Shown piece by piece: positions 46,201 to 52,850 of a DNA stretch of 64,000 bases. The DNA lies in contig JAJTGQ010000048.1 in the NCBI GenBank assembly GCA_021299455.1, positions 1 to 64,000 on the forward strand, in the 5' to 3' direction. The position numbers and the translations under genes are program-made. Position 1 is the stretch's first letter, and every line of letters begins with the position of its first letter. The notes under the pieces were generated by a model. It had not been told where the DNA came from and did no database searches. It saw only the letters and a list, made by a program, of their open reading frames with translations. The stretch comes from Flammeovirgaceae bacterium (lineage in GTDB: Bacteria; Bacteroidota; Bacteroidia; Cytophagales; Cyclobacteriaceae).

Positions 46201-48880
46201 GTTACCTACTCAATTACCACTTTGTAGTTTCTCTGCCAATTCTTCAAGCCAAACATCTTTTGTTCTAAACTCTGTGGTTATTCCTACGGCCGGTAACATC
46301 ACCTATGATTATACGGCCTTTTCAACTCCTCCAAGTGCAGTCTCTGGCTTCTTTGCTAGTCAGGGAAATTTACCGGGAGGAACGACTATTAGCGATAAAC
46401 TAGTAAACAACACAAATGCGGTAGCCACAGTTACCTATTTGATTACTCCTAAAGCGGTGGGAGCGAAAGGTGGATTGGGTTGTTCCGCGCCAGCCCCTAC
46501 AACTCTAGTTGTTTCAGTCGAGCCTCAGCCAAGACTGTCTATCACTCCGGCCACACAGGTTATTTGTGAAGGTACACCTTCCACAATGGTACTTTCATCG
46601 ACTACCACGCCAGGCATTGGAACGATTCAGTTTACAAAGGTTAGTGCGGTTCCTACAGGAGGAATGACGTTGACTTCGACACCAAAATCAACGTACCAAA
46701 CTGGTGAACCAATTGGCGATGTATGGGATAATCCGACCATCACCACACAGACGGTTACCTATGTATTCCGCTCTCAAATTGTAGGGGCTGGTAGTTTGGG
46801 TTGTAACAGCGATGATATAACGGTATTGCTGACTGTCAATCCAAATCCAACTATCGTTGCATCCGTACAAGCCCCCATTTGTAGTTCTGATTTTGTCAAT
46901 ATTACGTTGACGCCAGATGTTGCTAACACAGTAGCAACCTACACGGTAGTTGCGCCAGCTACCGTCAGTGGGGCTAGCAATGGCGCAGGTAATTTGATTT
47001 TCCAAACGTTGTTTTATAACTCTGCCACACCTACCGTTCAGAATAGTGATGTGCCTGTAACGGTGACGTACACAATTACCCCTAAAGCAAATAACTGCAC
47101 AGGTGCAAATATTACAGTTCCTGTGGTGGTGAACCCGAAGCCTAACTTGTTACGCATACCTAGTAGAATTGATGTTTGTAATGCGACCTCACCCATTCCT
47201 AACTTAAATATAAAATTGGAAAGTAATGTGGTGGGTGCAATTTATAGTTGGACGCTCGATTCACCACCGCCATCGGGAGTTAATGGTGTGGTTGAACAAC
47301 CAGTAGCAGGACCAGCTAGTGGCATTAATCAAGTACTGACGAATACAACAGGTGTACAAGTGAGTTTGACGTACACAATCAAAGCTTTTGGTCCTGGTGC
47401 CACGTCTTGTGAGAGCGATGAAAGAATTGTAATAGTAACAGTCGCCCCAGAAATAAAAGCTGAATTCCAAAATCCAGACTTGTTTATTTGTAAAGGGTCT
47501 TCTGAGTTCTTGATTTTTGAGTTTAGTGGACAGGCACCATTCAGTTTTGTCTACAATGAAAACAATGGTGTGACCAGCGTTGATAAAACAATAAATGGTG
47601 TAGGTAATTTTAGAGTTGAAAAAGTAACCCCGGCCACCACAACAACCTATTCGATAAAGTCAGTAAGGGATGGCTATAATTGTCCGGTGAATATCACAGG
47701 TCAATCTGTAGTCGTTTCGGTAAGCAAGCAGTCTACTTTATCCTTTACTGAAGTGGTGCCAAACTTTAACCTCGGTTCGTCTACTGTTACCTTTACGAAT
47801 ACAACAACTCCTTTGGATTTTACACAGTTCCGTTATGAATGGAGTTTTGGAATAACTGGTGATGCAAATCCAACTACATTTTCGCAGACAACTTCAGCAC
47901 CCATTCCGGTTGTCTATTCTTCTCCTGGCGTCAAGGCGGTTACGTTAAGCGTCATCGACAAAGTTCTAGAAGCCGCTTCCGGAGGATTGATTTGTAAAGC
48001 CGATATTAGTAAAAGTATTCCAATTGTACTTCCGCCAATCGCTGCTAGTTTTGATATAGATCCAACGGAACTTTGTTTTCCTGGGTCGATCAAATTGAAA
48101 AATGTAGTTGGAACAGGATTTATACACGAGTGGAGAGTAATCAATAAAACGACAGGTGTTGAATTACTTAACTCTAGTCTCAAAAATCCGATTGAATTTA
48201 AGGTCTCTTCTCCAGGAGAGTATTCAGTAAGTTATAGAACATCCATTCCGTCTACGGGGCAGGTTGCAACTGCAGGCCCAAAGAATGTTGTGATTTATGA
48301 TTTACCTCTTGCCACTTTTGACTTACGCCCAGATATTGTCTACGTTCCTGATACGGAGATGTCTACGTTCAATTTTTCAAACGGTGCCAATCAATATCTG
48401 TGGGATTTTGGAGATGGGGGAACCTCTGACCTATTTGAGCCAAAATATACTTATGCCATAGAAGGTAAATATGAAGTATCGTTGATCGCGAAATTTGATC
48501 ATGGCAACGGAGTGGTGTGCGCTGACACGCTCAAGCGAACGATCATAGCTAAGCAAGGAGGCCAAGCAAAGATTCCGAACGTGTTTACGCCAAATCCTAA
48601 CGGAAGAAGTAGTAGCGGAACGGGTTCTAACGGAACATTCAATGATGTTTTCTTACCATTGATTAAGGGGGTCTCGAATGATTCTGACGCATACAACCTT
48701 CAGATTTACGATCGTTGGGGAAACTTAATATTTGAAAGTACAAGTTCGGTTGTAGGCTGGGATGGCTATAACAAGGAAGGCAAGTTGATGCCAGCAGGGG
48801 TTTATGTTTATAAATTGACTGTCCGATTCTCAGACTCTCAGCGAACCACTACTGTCGGTGATATAACTATGCTTTATTAA
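34229..48880 (+). CDS. Giant T9SS type B (gliding-motility C-terminal domain) repeat adhesin
   Basis: 4883 aa. Signal peptide ending SGFVKEGLAQ. A unique N-region runs to about 660, followed by three Ig-like repeats with TYTYQWxV (about 665-960). A jelly-roll-like insertion (about 1310-1485, QNFETPIAIGTHNSASLNGW) precedes PKD-like units (about 1745-1940). Seventeen near-identical repeats of about 95 aa fill about 2043-3648, then seven longer, more diverged repeats (about 3650-4413). A PKD domain (YLWDFGDGGTSD) and the gliding-motility-associated C-terminal domain end the chain (IPNVFTPNPNG ... NLQIYDRWGNLIFE ... GVYVYKLTVRF). That ending directs type IX secretion and surface attachment. SprB-like adhesins have this architecture. 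A PorP/SprF gene follows. Confidence 0.93.
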   Translation: MRLLDNLRFTAKNLPVSILLLAILLSGFVKEGLAQGPIIGATFPYHQSFDQRTIVVSMGGGALSGSTRASDFTVRVNGVAVPTTVAGAGVAFGYFGQLNASSGYSTAANVPIPAVLPVFNSIFVRFDASSIPGHPAFLLPGETLTVRFNNAGSSLLAGGVPANANNNIDIVSKNTHNPVIADILFQSEGVQTSLDQCSPVNTNFWRWTYTYSLRYRNSTNWNTNANLLRVTWGSGASTSDLQGYLSNTGGDPSTTQPPLALFTYGGFPNSPGVPVSFRTGLNIVQANLGNTVVDGTNAFSYPDNTGVCNFRTTHFPIRIVAPLYSASGDALLQRNTQFNSFDYDDQNTGTVALTPTIPPVTPTSALVCEGTNVGVRFRDISVFNCIGDGTVLPTPAQGAAATPLNNNQRWVRFIYGGAPAASLIPDIRVGVTQVTTNTPIAALVAGLSPNPVLVTSNSSIVDFSPNATPMQNGFVVTGGGGPGTPDGNGVIELNVPANATTSGLISELITTQSAVNQVTGQQFYVTIQYWGVCNPYPSSAPVEVSTSFVQIITTPPAITFTPNPPNFCENQADANYLLTQSGGATGVYNWSSVFPRLVAGDLEKTGTTFNPRTEASVPGVVSKTPASTTTTNFFITQTAGNGCESLPTLVPFKIIKNVTGGTITHPGPNPICSGDTPAVFANSVLPTGGDGAGTYTYQWKVSTTSGGPYVNAVGVGATTAGPFTPSAAITQTSFYVREATSGTRAGTGTCTVALSNEIQITVHTTPTSGTVTGDQTICESPGDPVAFIQTIAPTGGSGVYTYQWESATAIGGPYANISGATGVTYNPPAGLLVTTFFRRVVTSGVCTVNTATSTPPITVTVNNLVNAGTIGTVQSICAGQTPVGLTGTPATGGNGSTYTYQWEVSTTGPAGVYSNAPGASTSQNYSPPALTATPQHYNYRRRATSGLCSSTFSNIVQITVNPLPTANVSGGGAVCGGNPAPDIVFTFTGTGPFNLVYAINGTSQPAQNNITSPFTISNPSVGNYTIVSISDNNSPSCTVNAPSVNITGSAAVTTSLTPPPAVDAFTASSAVCDNGGATSPPQASLDLFPNSVQTYNIGYKFRNLNTLVETIVAPANFTSDASGVVIISPTYAQMGNAPEPLGYQIIVTSIFNTVTLCAGAVPINGPTLVVNPRPAAPTGAVANIACSSGGGVPLTVTAPAAADEEIKWSTGGPALALFVAAAPGLGLESGVKNSSFTPTSSVTATFYAFRRNTTTGCFSNTGIAVTQTQDVQPASAVAGANQPTLCGPSTTLAATAATSSGTGAWTAPGAIAYQQNFETPIAIGTHNSASLNGWTINTSAPNAFPQNIPGGYFEVRAGQRFEAENTNGNLGAGAINIGEVFWQTPVISLAGFATVDASVFVDNVSNNLNAGADADYVRVFYKLNGGPETIFSSNGNLIGNFADATATAAGLAGGGNIQIIVRISTNAVGEIVAFDNVLVKLPTSTISFTNPNLFNSVVSGLPQNAPGGPPIATNLTWTVSSALGVCSTSSSTMIATVNALPTALTITPQLCDDIVGLPLSAASISLSTYSASVSGAPTVDWYASAANRTAGTPKITTPVTVTNGQIFFFRATSAVGCTNDGQTTFTVNALPAAIDKSYEFCEDAVNAGLATGINLTSFEMGALGVTNGGTVVNRDVEWYEDNAGALGALIPSGALPGQESNYQLAATKTIHAKVIDLTSAVIPQCFDIADVVLTYKPKPVNNPITGDGTFCSSVSTIKVFQVNPLTNNYGTIHNYNWTINGGGVGFQVFDGVGFVSTANYTVTSSAFLLLVVFPNPGSFTITASETIDGCTGNIASFNSVVSGAPVPLVFSSPATQVCKGATQSYSLTSSNAGSQYNWTVIGGTVIGSSTTIGSATINVIWGTSTLPQPSVSVTETNVTSCTGTAVSIDVTLNDVPQMTSANNITLCSGLAPSSILPFSATIPSSTFSWKIITATANVTFVGGAAIPTFPSGGSTGTGNVNHLLFNTSGVIGTVVYEVIPTEGDLPSPPDCAGNPQTVTVTVSPEPIVNLVSNIIVCSGDPVPGVTFVANTSGGETFNWTNTNTAIGLLATGTGNIAGYTAPINFSGSDIVGSLTVTATKSGCTSAGTNLKTFTITIRPQPVVNAIANNTVCSGGSIVVPAFTANTLGGETFTWTNTNTAVGLAASGTGDIGTFTAAANLTGVNVSSIVTVTATKNGCISTGGNSKSFIITVQPAPVVAAVPNIIVCPGETIGSIAFSANTGGGEIFNWTNTNTTIGLAALGSGNIGSYVAPSNNTGANIVATIGVSGTAPTTCSGSPTTFTITIKPQPVVAAIGDISVCSGDPISAINFLANSGGGETFNWNNTNTSLGLAASGTGSIAGFVAPLNLTGVDIIGTITVTATKNACTSVGVNAKSFTITVKPQPVVNAITNISVCSGDPIATIPFSANTAGGETFNWSNNNISIGLAATGTGSIAAYTAPTNFTGVDIVATITVSATKNGCLSTGANSKSFSITVRPQPVLAVVPSISVCSGDAISAINFSANTGGAETFNWSNTNTSIGLAASGSGNIPAFVAPSNFSGVDIVGTITVTATKNGCVSVGPNSKSFTITIRPQPVVNVIANVSICSGDAVPAVIFSANTAGGETFNWTNSNPSIGLSANGTGSISSYTSPNNFTGTDIVATITVSATKNSCVSAGANAKSFTITIRPQPVVATLGNISVCSGDVVPAMVFSANTLGGETFNWVNTDAAVGIPLSGTGSISAYTAPNNFTGSEIVSTVTVSAVKNLCTSAGPNIKSFTITIKPQPVVAPIANISVCSGDLISVPAFSANSGGGESFNWSNSNTSIGIGSTGTGNISSYTAPSNFTGSDIVGTIIVTATKNGCTSSGVNSKTFSITIRPQPVVAAIANISVCSGGAISAINFSANTGGSEVFTWANSNTSIGVPANGVGGIAAYTAPTNNSGSDIVGTITVAATKNSCTSSGANSKSFFITIKAEPVVANVADIVVCSGAAISAINFSANTGGGENFNWTNTNTGIGINISGTGSIGAFTAPVNLTGVDIVGTITVAATKNACTSTGANLEIFTITVRPEPVVDAITDVSVCSGSAVPAIAFSANTLGGETFNWVNNNPGIGLGPSGTGSISSYTAPINLTGSNIVGIITVSATKNGCTSGGTNVKTFTITIRPEPVVSSVSNIVVCSGEAISAINFSANTGGGEIFNWTNTNAAIGQPLVGTGNIPGYTAPSNFTGVDILATFNVSATKNSCTSLGANAKTFTITIKPQPVVDPVASISVCSGDLVPSTTFTANTGGGEIFNWTNTNTGIGLGSSGSGTIASYTAVNNFTGSDIVGTVTVTATKNGCTSAGANAKIFTIAIKPQPVVANVTNVSVCSGEVITAISFSANTGGSEVFNWANSNTAIGLAAGGIGNIAGYTAPDNFTGSDLIGTITVTATKNGCTSAGSNVEIFTITINPEPVVATVTNKTFCPGDLVNIPLTSNVAGSAITWTNTNPLIGTALSGSGDMVFTAPANNTGSDFVGTIVVTSSKNSCVSTGANAKTFTITIKTTPVVAAVSSIVRCSGDPIPGVVFTSNADPGVTFDWTNDNPGINLAASGSGNIAGFTSSINVGSTPLIANISVRGTKNGCEGAATTFTITINPQPVLAAVVTPQICSRDANSIILGTNGSSVTAGTYQLLSRTIVPAIALDPGVNILTNSPVVATGKLVPDLGNRAPLSIGGSDLIKNDKFINTTNSTITIQYTVVGISPFPASCLGDPIVVSVDIKPEPILAPGIATVCSGLAVGPTITLAGQLGSVAPDQYDLTGVNFNGAFIAPAGTNAGLGVKPIGDNSFLVADVFTNASNITRQVTYTLVPITAGCRGPVQTVILNVDPAPALSASLNRIVCSGETNGVVMATQGSTVAADRYNYLSVLAPGLTADPANVSFPSLNNTSTSYISLDRFTNSGNAPLTVTYIIQPVSLAGCIGPSTSIVVTVEPAITMVLPTQLPLCSFSANSSSQTSFVLNSVVIPTAGNITYDYTAFSTPPSAVSGFFASQGNLPGGTTISDKLVNNTNAVATVTYLITPKAVGAKGGLGCSAPAPTTLVVSVEPQPRLSITPATQVICEGTPSTMVLSSTTTPGIGTIQFTKVSAVPTGGMTLTSTPKSTYQTGEPIGDVWDNPTITTQTVTYVFRSQIVGAGSLGCNSDDITVLLTVNPNPTIVASVQAPICSSDFVNITLTPDVANTVATYTVVAPATVSGASNGAGNLIFQTLFYNSATPTVQNSDVPVTVTYTITPKANNCTGANITVPVVVNPKPNLLRIPSRIDVCNATSPIPNLNIKLESNVVGAIYSWTLDSPPPSGVNGVVEQPVAGPASGINQVLTNTTGVQVSLTYTIKAFGPGATSCESDERIVIVTVAPEIKAEFQNPDLFICKGSSEFLIFEFSGQAPFSFVYNENNGVTSVDKTINGVGNFRVEKVTPATTTTYSIKSVRDGYNCPVNITGQSVVVSVSKQSTLSFTEVVPNFNLGSSTVTFTNTTTPLDFTQFRYEWSFGITGDANPTTFSQTTSAPIPVVYSSPGVKAVTLSVIDKVLEAASGGLICKADISKSIPIVLPPIAASFDIDPTELCFPGSIKLKNVVGTGFIHEWRVINKTTGVELLNSSLKNPIEFKVSSPGEYSVSYRTSIPSTGQVATAGPKNVVIYDLPLATFDLRPDIVYVPDTEMSTFNFSNGANQYLWDFGDGGTSDLFEPKYTYAIEGKYEVSLIAKFDHGNGVVCADTLKRTIIAKQGGQAKIPNVFTPNPNGRSSSGTGSNGTFNDVFLPLIKGVSNDSDAYNLQIYDRWGNLIFESTSSVVGWDGYNKEGKLMPAGVYVYKLTVRFSDSQRTTTVGDITMLY
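40355..45174 (+). repeat. Seventeen tandem coding repeats of about 285 bp
   Basis: Each unit encodes about 95 aa of the pattern xPQPVVxxIxNISVCSG...FSANTGGGETFNWTNTNTxIG...GTGSI..YTAPxNFTGxDIVGTITVTATKNGCTSxGxNxKSFTITI. Two cysteines are fixed per unit (VCSG and NGCTS), except that unit 3 has a changed second half (APTTC). Units 16 and 17 are the most diverged. Codon use for the same residues varies between units. Confidence 0.9.
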
Positions 48881-48906
48881 AAATGAATATCTTTGCGAAT
48901 TCTGAG

Positions 48907-49932
48907 ATGAAGAAATTTATACTACCCGGCTTGTTGTTTTTTGGTGTTGCTGTCGCCAGCGGTCAAGATCCTCAATTCTCTCAGTATTACCAGTCTCCAC
49001 TTTACCTTAATCCAGGATTTACAGGCATCACTAACCAGCAACGCGCCACTTTTATTCATCGGACTCAGTGGCCTAATTTGCCACAGTCATTTTCAACGTT
49101 TGCAGCAAGCTATGATATTTGGGTAGATGAAGTGCGAAGTGGTTTCGGTATTATTGCTACCACTGATAAGATGGGTACAGCAGGTTGGCGAACAACAACG
49201 GTGGGATTAAATTACAGTTACAAAGTTAGGCTTTCAGAGAAACTCGTATTTTCACCCGGTTTAAGTTTTGGCTATGGTATTAATGGCCTAGATAGAAGTA
49301 AGCTTCAATTCGGTGACGGTTTGGAATTCAATGGTGCCTCTTTGGATCCCGCTTTTCAACGCCTTGGCAATACTCAATATTTTGATTTTAGCGCAGGTTT
49401 TGTTTTATATAGCAAAGCTCTCTTTTTTGGCACAGCTTTTAGTCATATTAACAATCCAAATTTATCTGTTCTCAACACAGAAACTCGCTTACCCACGAAA
49501 ATGGTGATACACGGTGGCGGAAGAATTACAATCAATCGCGGTATTGGCAAAAACGCAAAACCAGATTACCTGACCCCTTCATTTATCTACCGAGCTCAAG
49601 GGTTGGTGTCTCAGATGGATGTTGGACTCAATTATCATATTGATCCTGTGTCGTTAGGCGTCTGGTATAGAGGTAAGCCTTGGGAGTCCACTGTTAAGAA
49701 TTCTATTCAACAAGATGCATTAATCTTTACTCTTGGATTGTATTTTAAAAGCCTAACGATTGGATATAGTTACGATTTTAGTACGTCTGGTCTCGCAACC
49801 GCATCTGGGGGAGCGCATGAGATATCTGTTGTCTACGAATTCGAGGCAAAGCCACTGCGCAGGGGAGTCAAGAGAAAAAACAGACTAATACCTTGTCCTT
49901 CCTTTAATAGCAAAGCCAATTTTTGGAACTAG
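48907..49932 (+). CDS. PorP/SprF-family outer-membrane protein
   Basis: 341 aa from the ATG at 48907 (MKKFILPGLLFFGVAVASGQ signal peptide); the track's 48883 start adds eight residues before an otherwise perfect signal and is not preferred. The family's mature start DPQFSQYYQSPLYLNPGFTG is unmistakable, followed by beta-barrel strands with Gly/aromatic alternation. PorP/SprF proteins act beside type IX cargo; SprF is needed for SprB export in Flavobacterium johnsoniae. It lies 26 bp after the giant adhesin on the same strand, so it is almost surely its dedicated secretion or anchoring partner. Confidence 0.94.
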   Translation: MKKFILPGLLFFGVAVASGQDPQFSQYYQSPLYLNPGFTGITNQQRATFIHRTQWPNLPQSFSTFAASYDIWVDEVRSGFGIIATTDKMGTAGWRTTTVGLNYSYKVRLSEKLVFSPGLSFGYGINGLDRSKLQFGDGLEFNGASLDPAFQRLGNTQYFDFSAGFVLYSKALFFGTAFSHINNPNLSVLNTETRLPTKMVIHGGGRITINRGIGKNAKPDYLTPSFIYRAQGLVSQMDVGLNYHIDPVSLGVWYRGKPWESTVKNSIQQDALIFTLGLYFKSLTIGYSYDFSTSGLATASGGAHEISVVYEFEAKPLRRGVKRKNRLIPCPSFNSKANFWN

Positions 49933-49946
49933 TTCCACATGGTTAG

Positions 49947-49970
49947 TGAGTCAGAGAAATTTCTTACTCA
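49947..49970. terminator. Imperfect inverted repeat between convergent genes, possible terminator
   Basis: TGAGT-cag-AGAAATTTCT-t-ACTCA forms an imperfect hairpin between the PorP/SprF gene (+) and trpS (-). It lacks a T run, so the terminator call is weak. A perfect 12-bp palindrome GGAACTAGTTCC (49925-49936) spans the PorP/SprF stop codon. Confidence 0.3.
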
Positions 49971-49989
49971 GCCAAGTTTAGCCATCCGG

Positions 49990-50958
49990 TTAGTAACCAA
50001 GTTTCTTTCGAACCCGACCTAAAACTTCTCGAGCGATTTCCGTTGCTTTTGCTTCACATTGCCGTAATTTTTTCTCCAATTCGGGTAGATTGGCCATGTA
50101 GAAATTGAAAGCCTCACGTTCATTCTTGTACTTTGATACTATCAACTCAAATAATTCTTGCTTAGCGTGTCCGTAGCCAAAGTTTCCTGCGAGGTAATTG
50201 GCCCTCAAGGAGCTAATTTGCTCTGCGCTTGCCAATAATTTATAGATGGCAAAAACATTGTCGGTATCGGGGTTCTTAGGAGCTTCCATGGGTGTGCTAT
50301 CAGTAACAATGGACATCACTTGTTTCTTTAGCTCTTTATCGGTCAGAAAAATGTCGATTGTATTTCCGTAGGACTTACTCATCTTTTGCCCATCTGTTCC
50401 AGGAACTGTCATGACTTGTTCCTCTATTTTTGCTTCGGGCACAACAAATGTTTCCCCATAGATTGCATTGAACCCGCTTGCAATGTCCCGCGCCATTTCC
50501 AGATGTTGCTTTTGATCCTTTCCAACAGGCACATAGTGGGCGTTGTAAAGAATGATGTCTGCTGTCATTAATACAGGATAAGTAAACAATCCAGCGTTGA
50601 CATCTGCGAGTCGATCTGACTTATCTTTGAATGAATGCGCATTACCTAACATTGGAAAAGGAGTGAAGCAGCTCAAGTACCAAGTCAATTCGCATACTTC
50701 GGGGATTCGGCTTTGACGATACAGTAGATTATGCTCGATGTCGAACCCAAATGCCAGCCAGGCAGCAGCAACAGCATTGACATTGTCGATTCGCTGTTGT
50801 GCATTTTTGATAGTAGTTAAGGAATGTAGGTCTGCTATAAAAAACAAAGATTCATTCCCCGGAAGTTTTGATAATTTAATCGCAGGAATGATAGCGCCCA
50901 ATAAGTTACCCAGATGTGGCCTACCACTACTTTGAATGCCGGTTAGAATTCGAGACAT
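49990..50958 (-). CDS. trpS: Tryptophan-tRNA ligase
   Basis: 322 aa, class I aminoacyl-tRNA synthetase. HIGH-type motif in TGIQSSGRPHLGNLLGAI, KMSKS motif in GQKMSKSYGN, and the Trp-pocket stretch YPVLMTADIILYNAHYVPVGKDQKQHLEMARDIA. Normal length for bacterial TrpRS (about 330 aa). No tryptophan-regulated leader was recognised upstream. It lies 53 bp after lptE on the same strand. Confidence 0.97.
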   Translation of the reverse strand: MSRILTGIQSSGRPHLGNLLGAIIPAIKLSKLPGNESLFFIADLHSLTTIKNAQQRIDNVNAVAAAWLAFGFDIEHNLLYRQSRIPEVCELTWYLSCFTPFPMLGNAHSFKDKSDRLADVNAGLFTYPVLMTADIILYNAHYVPVGKDQKQHLEMARDIASGFNAIYGETFVVPEAKIEEQVMTVPGTDGQKMSKSYGNTIDIFLTDKELKKQVMSIVTDSTPMEAPKNPDTDNVFAIYKLLASAEQISSLRANYLAGNFGYGHAKQELFELIVSKYKNEREAFNFYMANLPELEKKLRQCEAKATEIAREVLGRVRKKLGY

Positions 50959-51011
50959 AATTTTTTAGTAAATAGATTTAATCTAAAACGAAATCAAAAT
51001 AAAAAATGAAC

Positions 51012-51554
51012 CTACCAGTTAGCCAGTGTGGCATTGAAGATATCTAGAAATATCTGATCGAATATTTTATTCTCCAAACTCTCTTGGATAGAAATAAGAT
51101 TTTGATCATTTGGAAAATCAGCGTAGAAGCTGAAGGTTTTGTCTTTGAAACTATTTTTTGGATTTTTTGTATCAACATAGTTGGCTTTCACTCCAATGGT
51201 CAGTCGGGTAAGAGCGGCCTGCGATGGCTGAGCTGCACTAGTGCCTGCCACCGGAGCGAGTGGAGCAACAGCATATTGAACGAGCGTCCCTTCGATTAGC
51301 AATTCACCATTCTCCTCTACTACTTTTAAACTGGAATTGCGTTGATAATAGTCCTTCAACTTGTTGGTAAAATTTTGTCCCAGATTGGCGGGCCCAAGAT
51401 CTGTATTATTATAAAAAAGATCGACTTGAATCGTTTTTGCAGTGGTCGCAGCCCCAGAAAGCGAATACTTAAACCCGCAGCCGCTCACGGAAACAAGGAG
51501 AACCAATAACAAGCAAAATTTTTTTACACTGCCTGGAATCAAATGGTAACTCAT
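51012..51554 (-). CDS. lptE: LptE-like outer-membrane lipoprotein
   Basis: 180 aa. Lipoprotein signal with lipobox VSGC (about residue 26), then CGFKYSLSG, the usual start of Bacteroidota LptE. The core follows: TIQVDLFYNNTDLGPANLGQNFTNKLKDYYQRNSSLKVVEENGELLIEGTLVQY. The C-terminal helix reads QESLENKIFDQIFLDIFNATLANW. LptE plugs the LptD barrel for LPS export. It is third in miaB-activator-lptE, an order common in this phylum. The symbol is by family resemblance. Confidence 0.88.
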   Translation of the reverse strand: MSYHLIPGSVKKFCLLLVLLVSVSGCGFKYSLSGAATTAKTIQVDLFYNNTDLGPANLGQNFTNKLKDYYQRNSSLKVVEENGELLIEGTLVQYAVAPLAPVAGTSAAQPSQAALTRLTIGVKANYVDTKNPKNSFKDKTFSFYADFPNDQNLISIQESLENKIFDQIFLDIFNATLANW

Positions 51555-51571
51555 TTTTTTAATTTTTGCGT

Positions 51572-52828
51572 CTATTCCTCTAGCCCGTATTCCTTTATTT
51601 TGCGGTAGAGTGTTCTCTCTGAAATTCCCAAATCCCGTGCCGCATATTTTCGTTTATCGTTGTTCTTTCGGAGTGCGCGCATGATGAGTTCTTTTTCCTT
51701 CTTTTCAATGGAAAGAGAATCGTCCTCGGTAACGTGAGTGATGTCTTGAACCTCTTCTGGGGTATCCACCTGCTCAACTGCGCGTGGTGCATTAATATTT
51801 ATGACCGTTTCCTTGCGCCCTGTATTCTCTTCGTGATGGATACCATCAAACAATGAAGTGTTCTCTTTTATGAGTTGAGCGGCTTGGTCTGGGTTTCTGA
51901 AACTTTCATGCACTAGCTTCTTTAGATCGTTAACATCTTTTCGCATATCAAACAAGACTTTGTACAATATCTCACGCTCAGAAATATTTTCTGCACCATA
52001 CTGCCCATTGTAGAGCGCTGGAAGGGTGGATTCTTTTGGAATATACAAATCTAGTGTAGCCGCATTGATTTCTTTTTGGTCGGGCGATAAAACTGAAATT
52101 TGTTCAACCAAATTCTTAAGCTGCCGGATGTTTCCTGGAAATCGGTATTTCAATAGTAGTTCTTTGGCGTCATCTGTTAAGGTGATTGGCTTAACTTTAT
52201 ATTTTTCCGCAAAGTCGGTAGCAAACTTTCTAAACAGCAACTCAATGTCTTTGCCGCGTTCGCGAAGTGGCGGTACATAGATCGGAACACTATTGAGACG
52301 GTAGTAAAGATCTTCTCTAAATCGACCTTGTTCAACTTTATTGAGAAGATTCACATTTGTGGCCGCCACTACCCGTACATCCGTTTTCAATACTTTCGAT
52401 GAACCGACACGAATAAACTCGCCATTCTCAAGCACGCGCAATAATCGCGCTTGGGTTCCCATCGGCATTTCTCCAATTTCATCTAGAAAAATAGTGCCAC
52501 CATTGGTTACTTCAAAATATCCCTTTCTTGCTTCGTGCGCACCGGTGAACGAGCCTTTCTCATGCCCAAATAATTCCGAATCAATCGTACCCTCGGGTAT
52601 TGACCCACAGTTGATGGCAATAAACTGACCGTGCTTTCTTGGACTAAGTTGGTGTATGATTTTCGAAAAAGATTCTTTTCCAGATCCACTTTCGCCAGTG
52701 ATAAGAACGGTCATATCGGTTGGTGCCACTTGCATCGCTACACGCACGGCATGGTTTAAAAGATTGGCGTTGCCTATTATGCCAAACCTGTTTTTCAGAT
52801 TTAAAATATCGGTTTCTGTTGCTGTCAT
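51572..52828 (-). CDS. Sigma-54-dependent transcriptional activator without receiver domain
   Basis: 418 aa. The AAA+ domain starts almost at the N-terminus: Walker A GESGSGKES (about 45), the sigma-54 contact loop GSFTGAHEA in GAFTGA form, and Walker B GTIFLDEIGEM, with the Arg-finger region FREDLYYRLNSVPIYVPPLRER. After a linker of about 90 residues comes a Fis-type helix-turn-helix (AARDLGISERTLYRKIKEYG). With no response-regulator receiver or GAF/PAS domain, control must come from expression level or a protein partner. It is placed between miaB and lptE with gaps of about 20 bp, which suggests an envelope-related regulon. Confidence 0.93.
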   Translation of the reverse strand: MTATETDILNLKNRFGIIGNANLLNHAVRVAMQVAPTDMTVLITGESGSGKESFSKIIHQLSPRKHGQFIAINCGSIPEGTIDSELFGHEKGSFTGAHEARKGYFEVTNGGTIFLDEIGEMPMGTQARLLRVLENGEFIRVGSSKVLKTDVRVVAATNVNLLNKVEQGRFREDLYYRLNSVPIYVPPLRERGKDIELLFRKFATDFAEKYKVKPITLTDDAKELLLKYRFPGNIRQLKNLVEQISVLSPDQKEINAATLDLYIPKESTLPALYNGQYGAENISEREILYKVLFDMRKDVNDLKKLVHESFRNPDQAAQLIKENTSLFDGIHHEENTGRKETVININAPRAVEQVDTPEEVQDITHVTEDDSLSIEKKEKELIMRALRKNNDKRKYAARDLGISERTLYRKIKEYGLEE

Positions 52829-52850
52829 TTATTCGTTTGTTCGTTCATTT

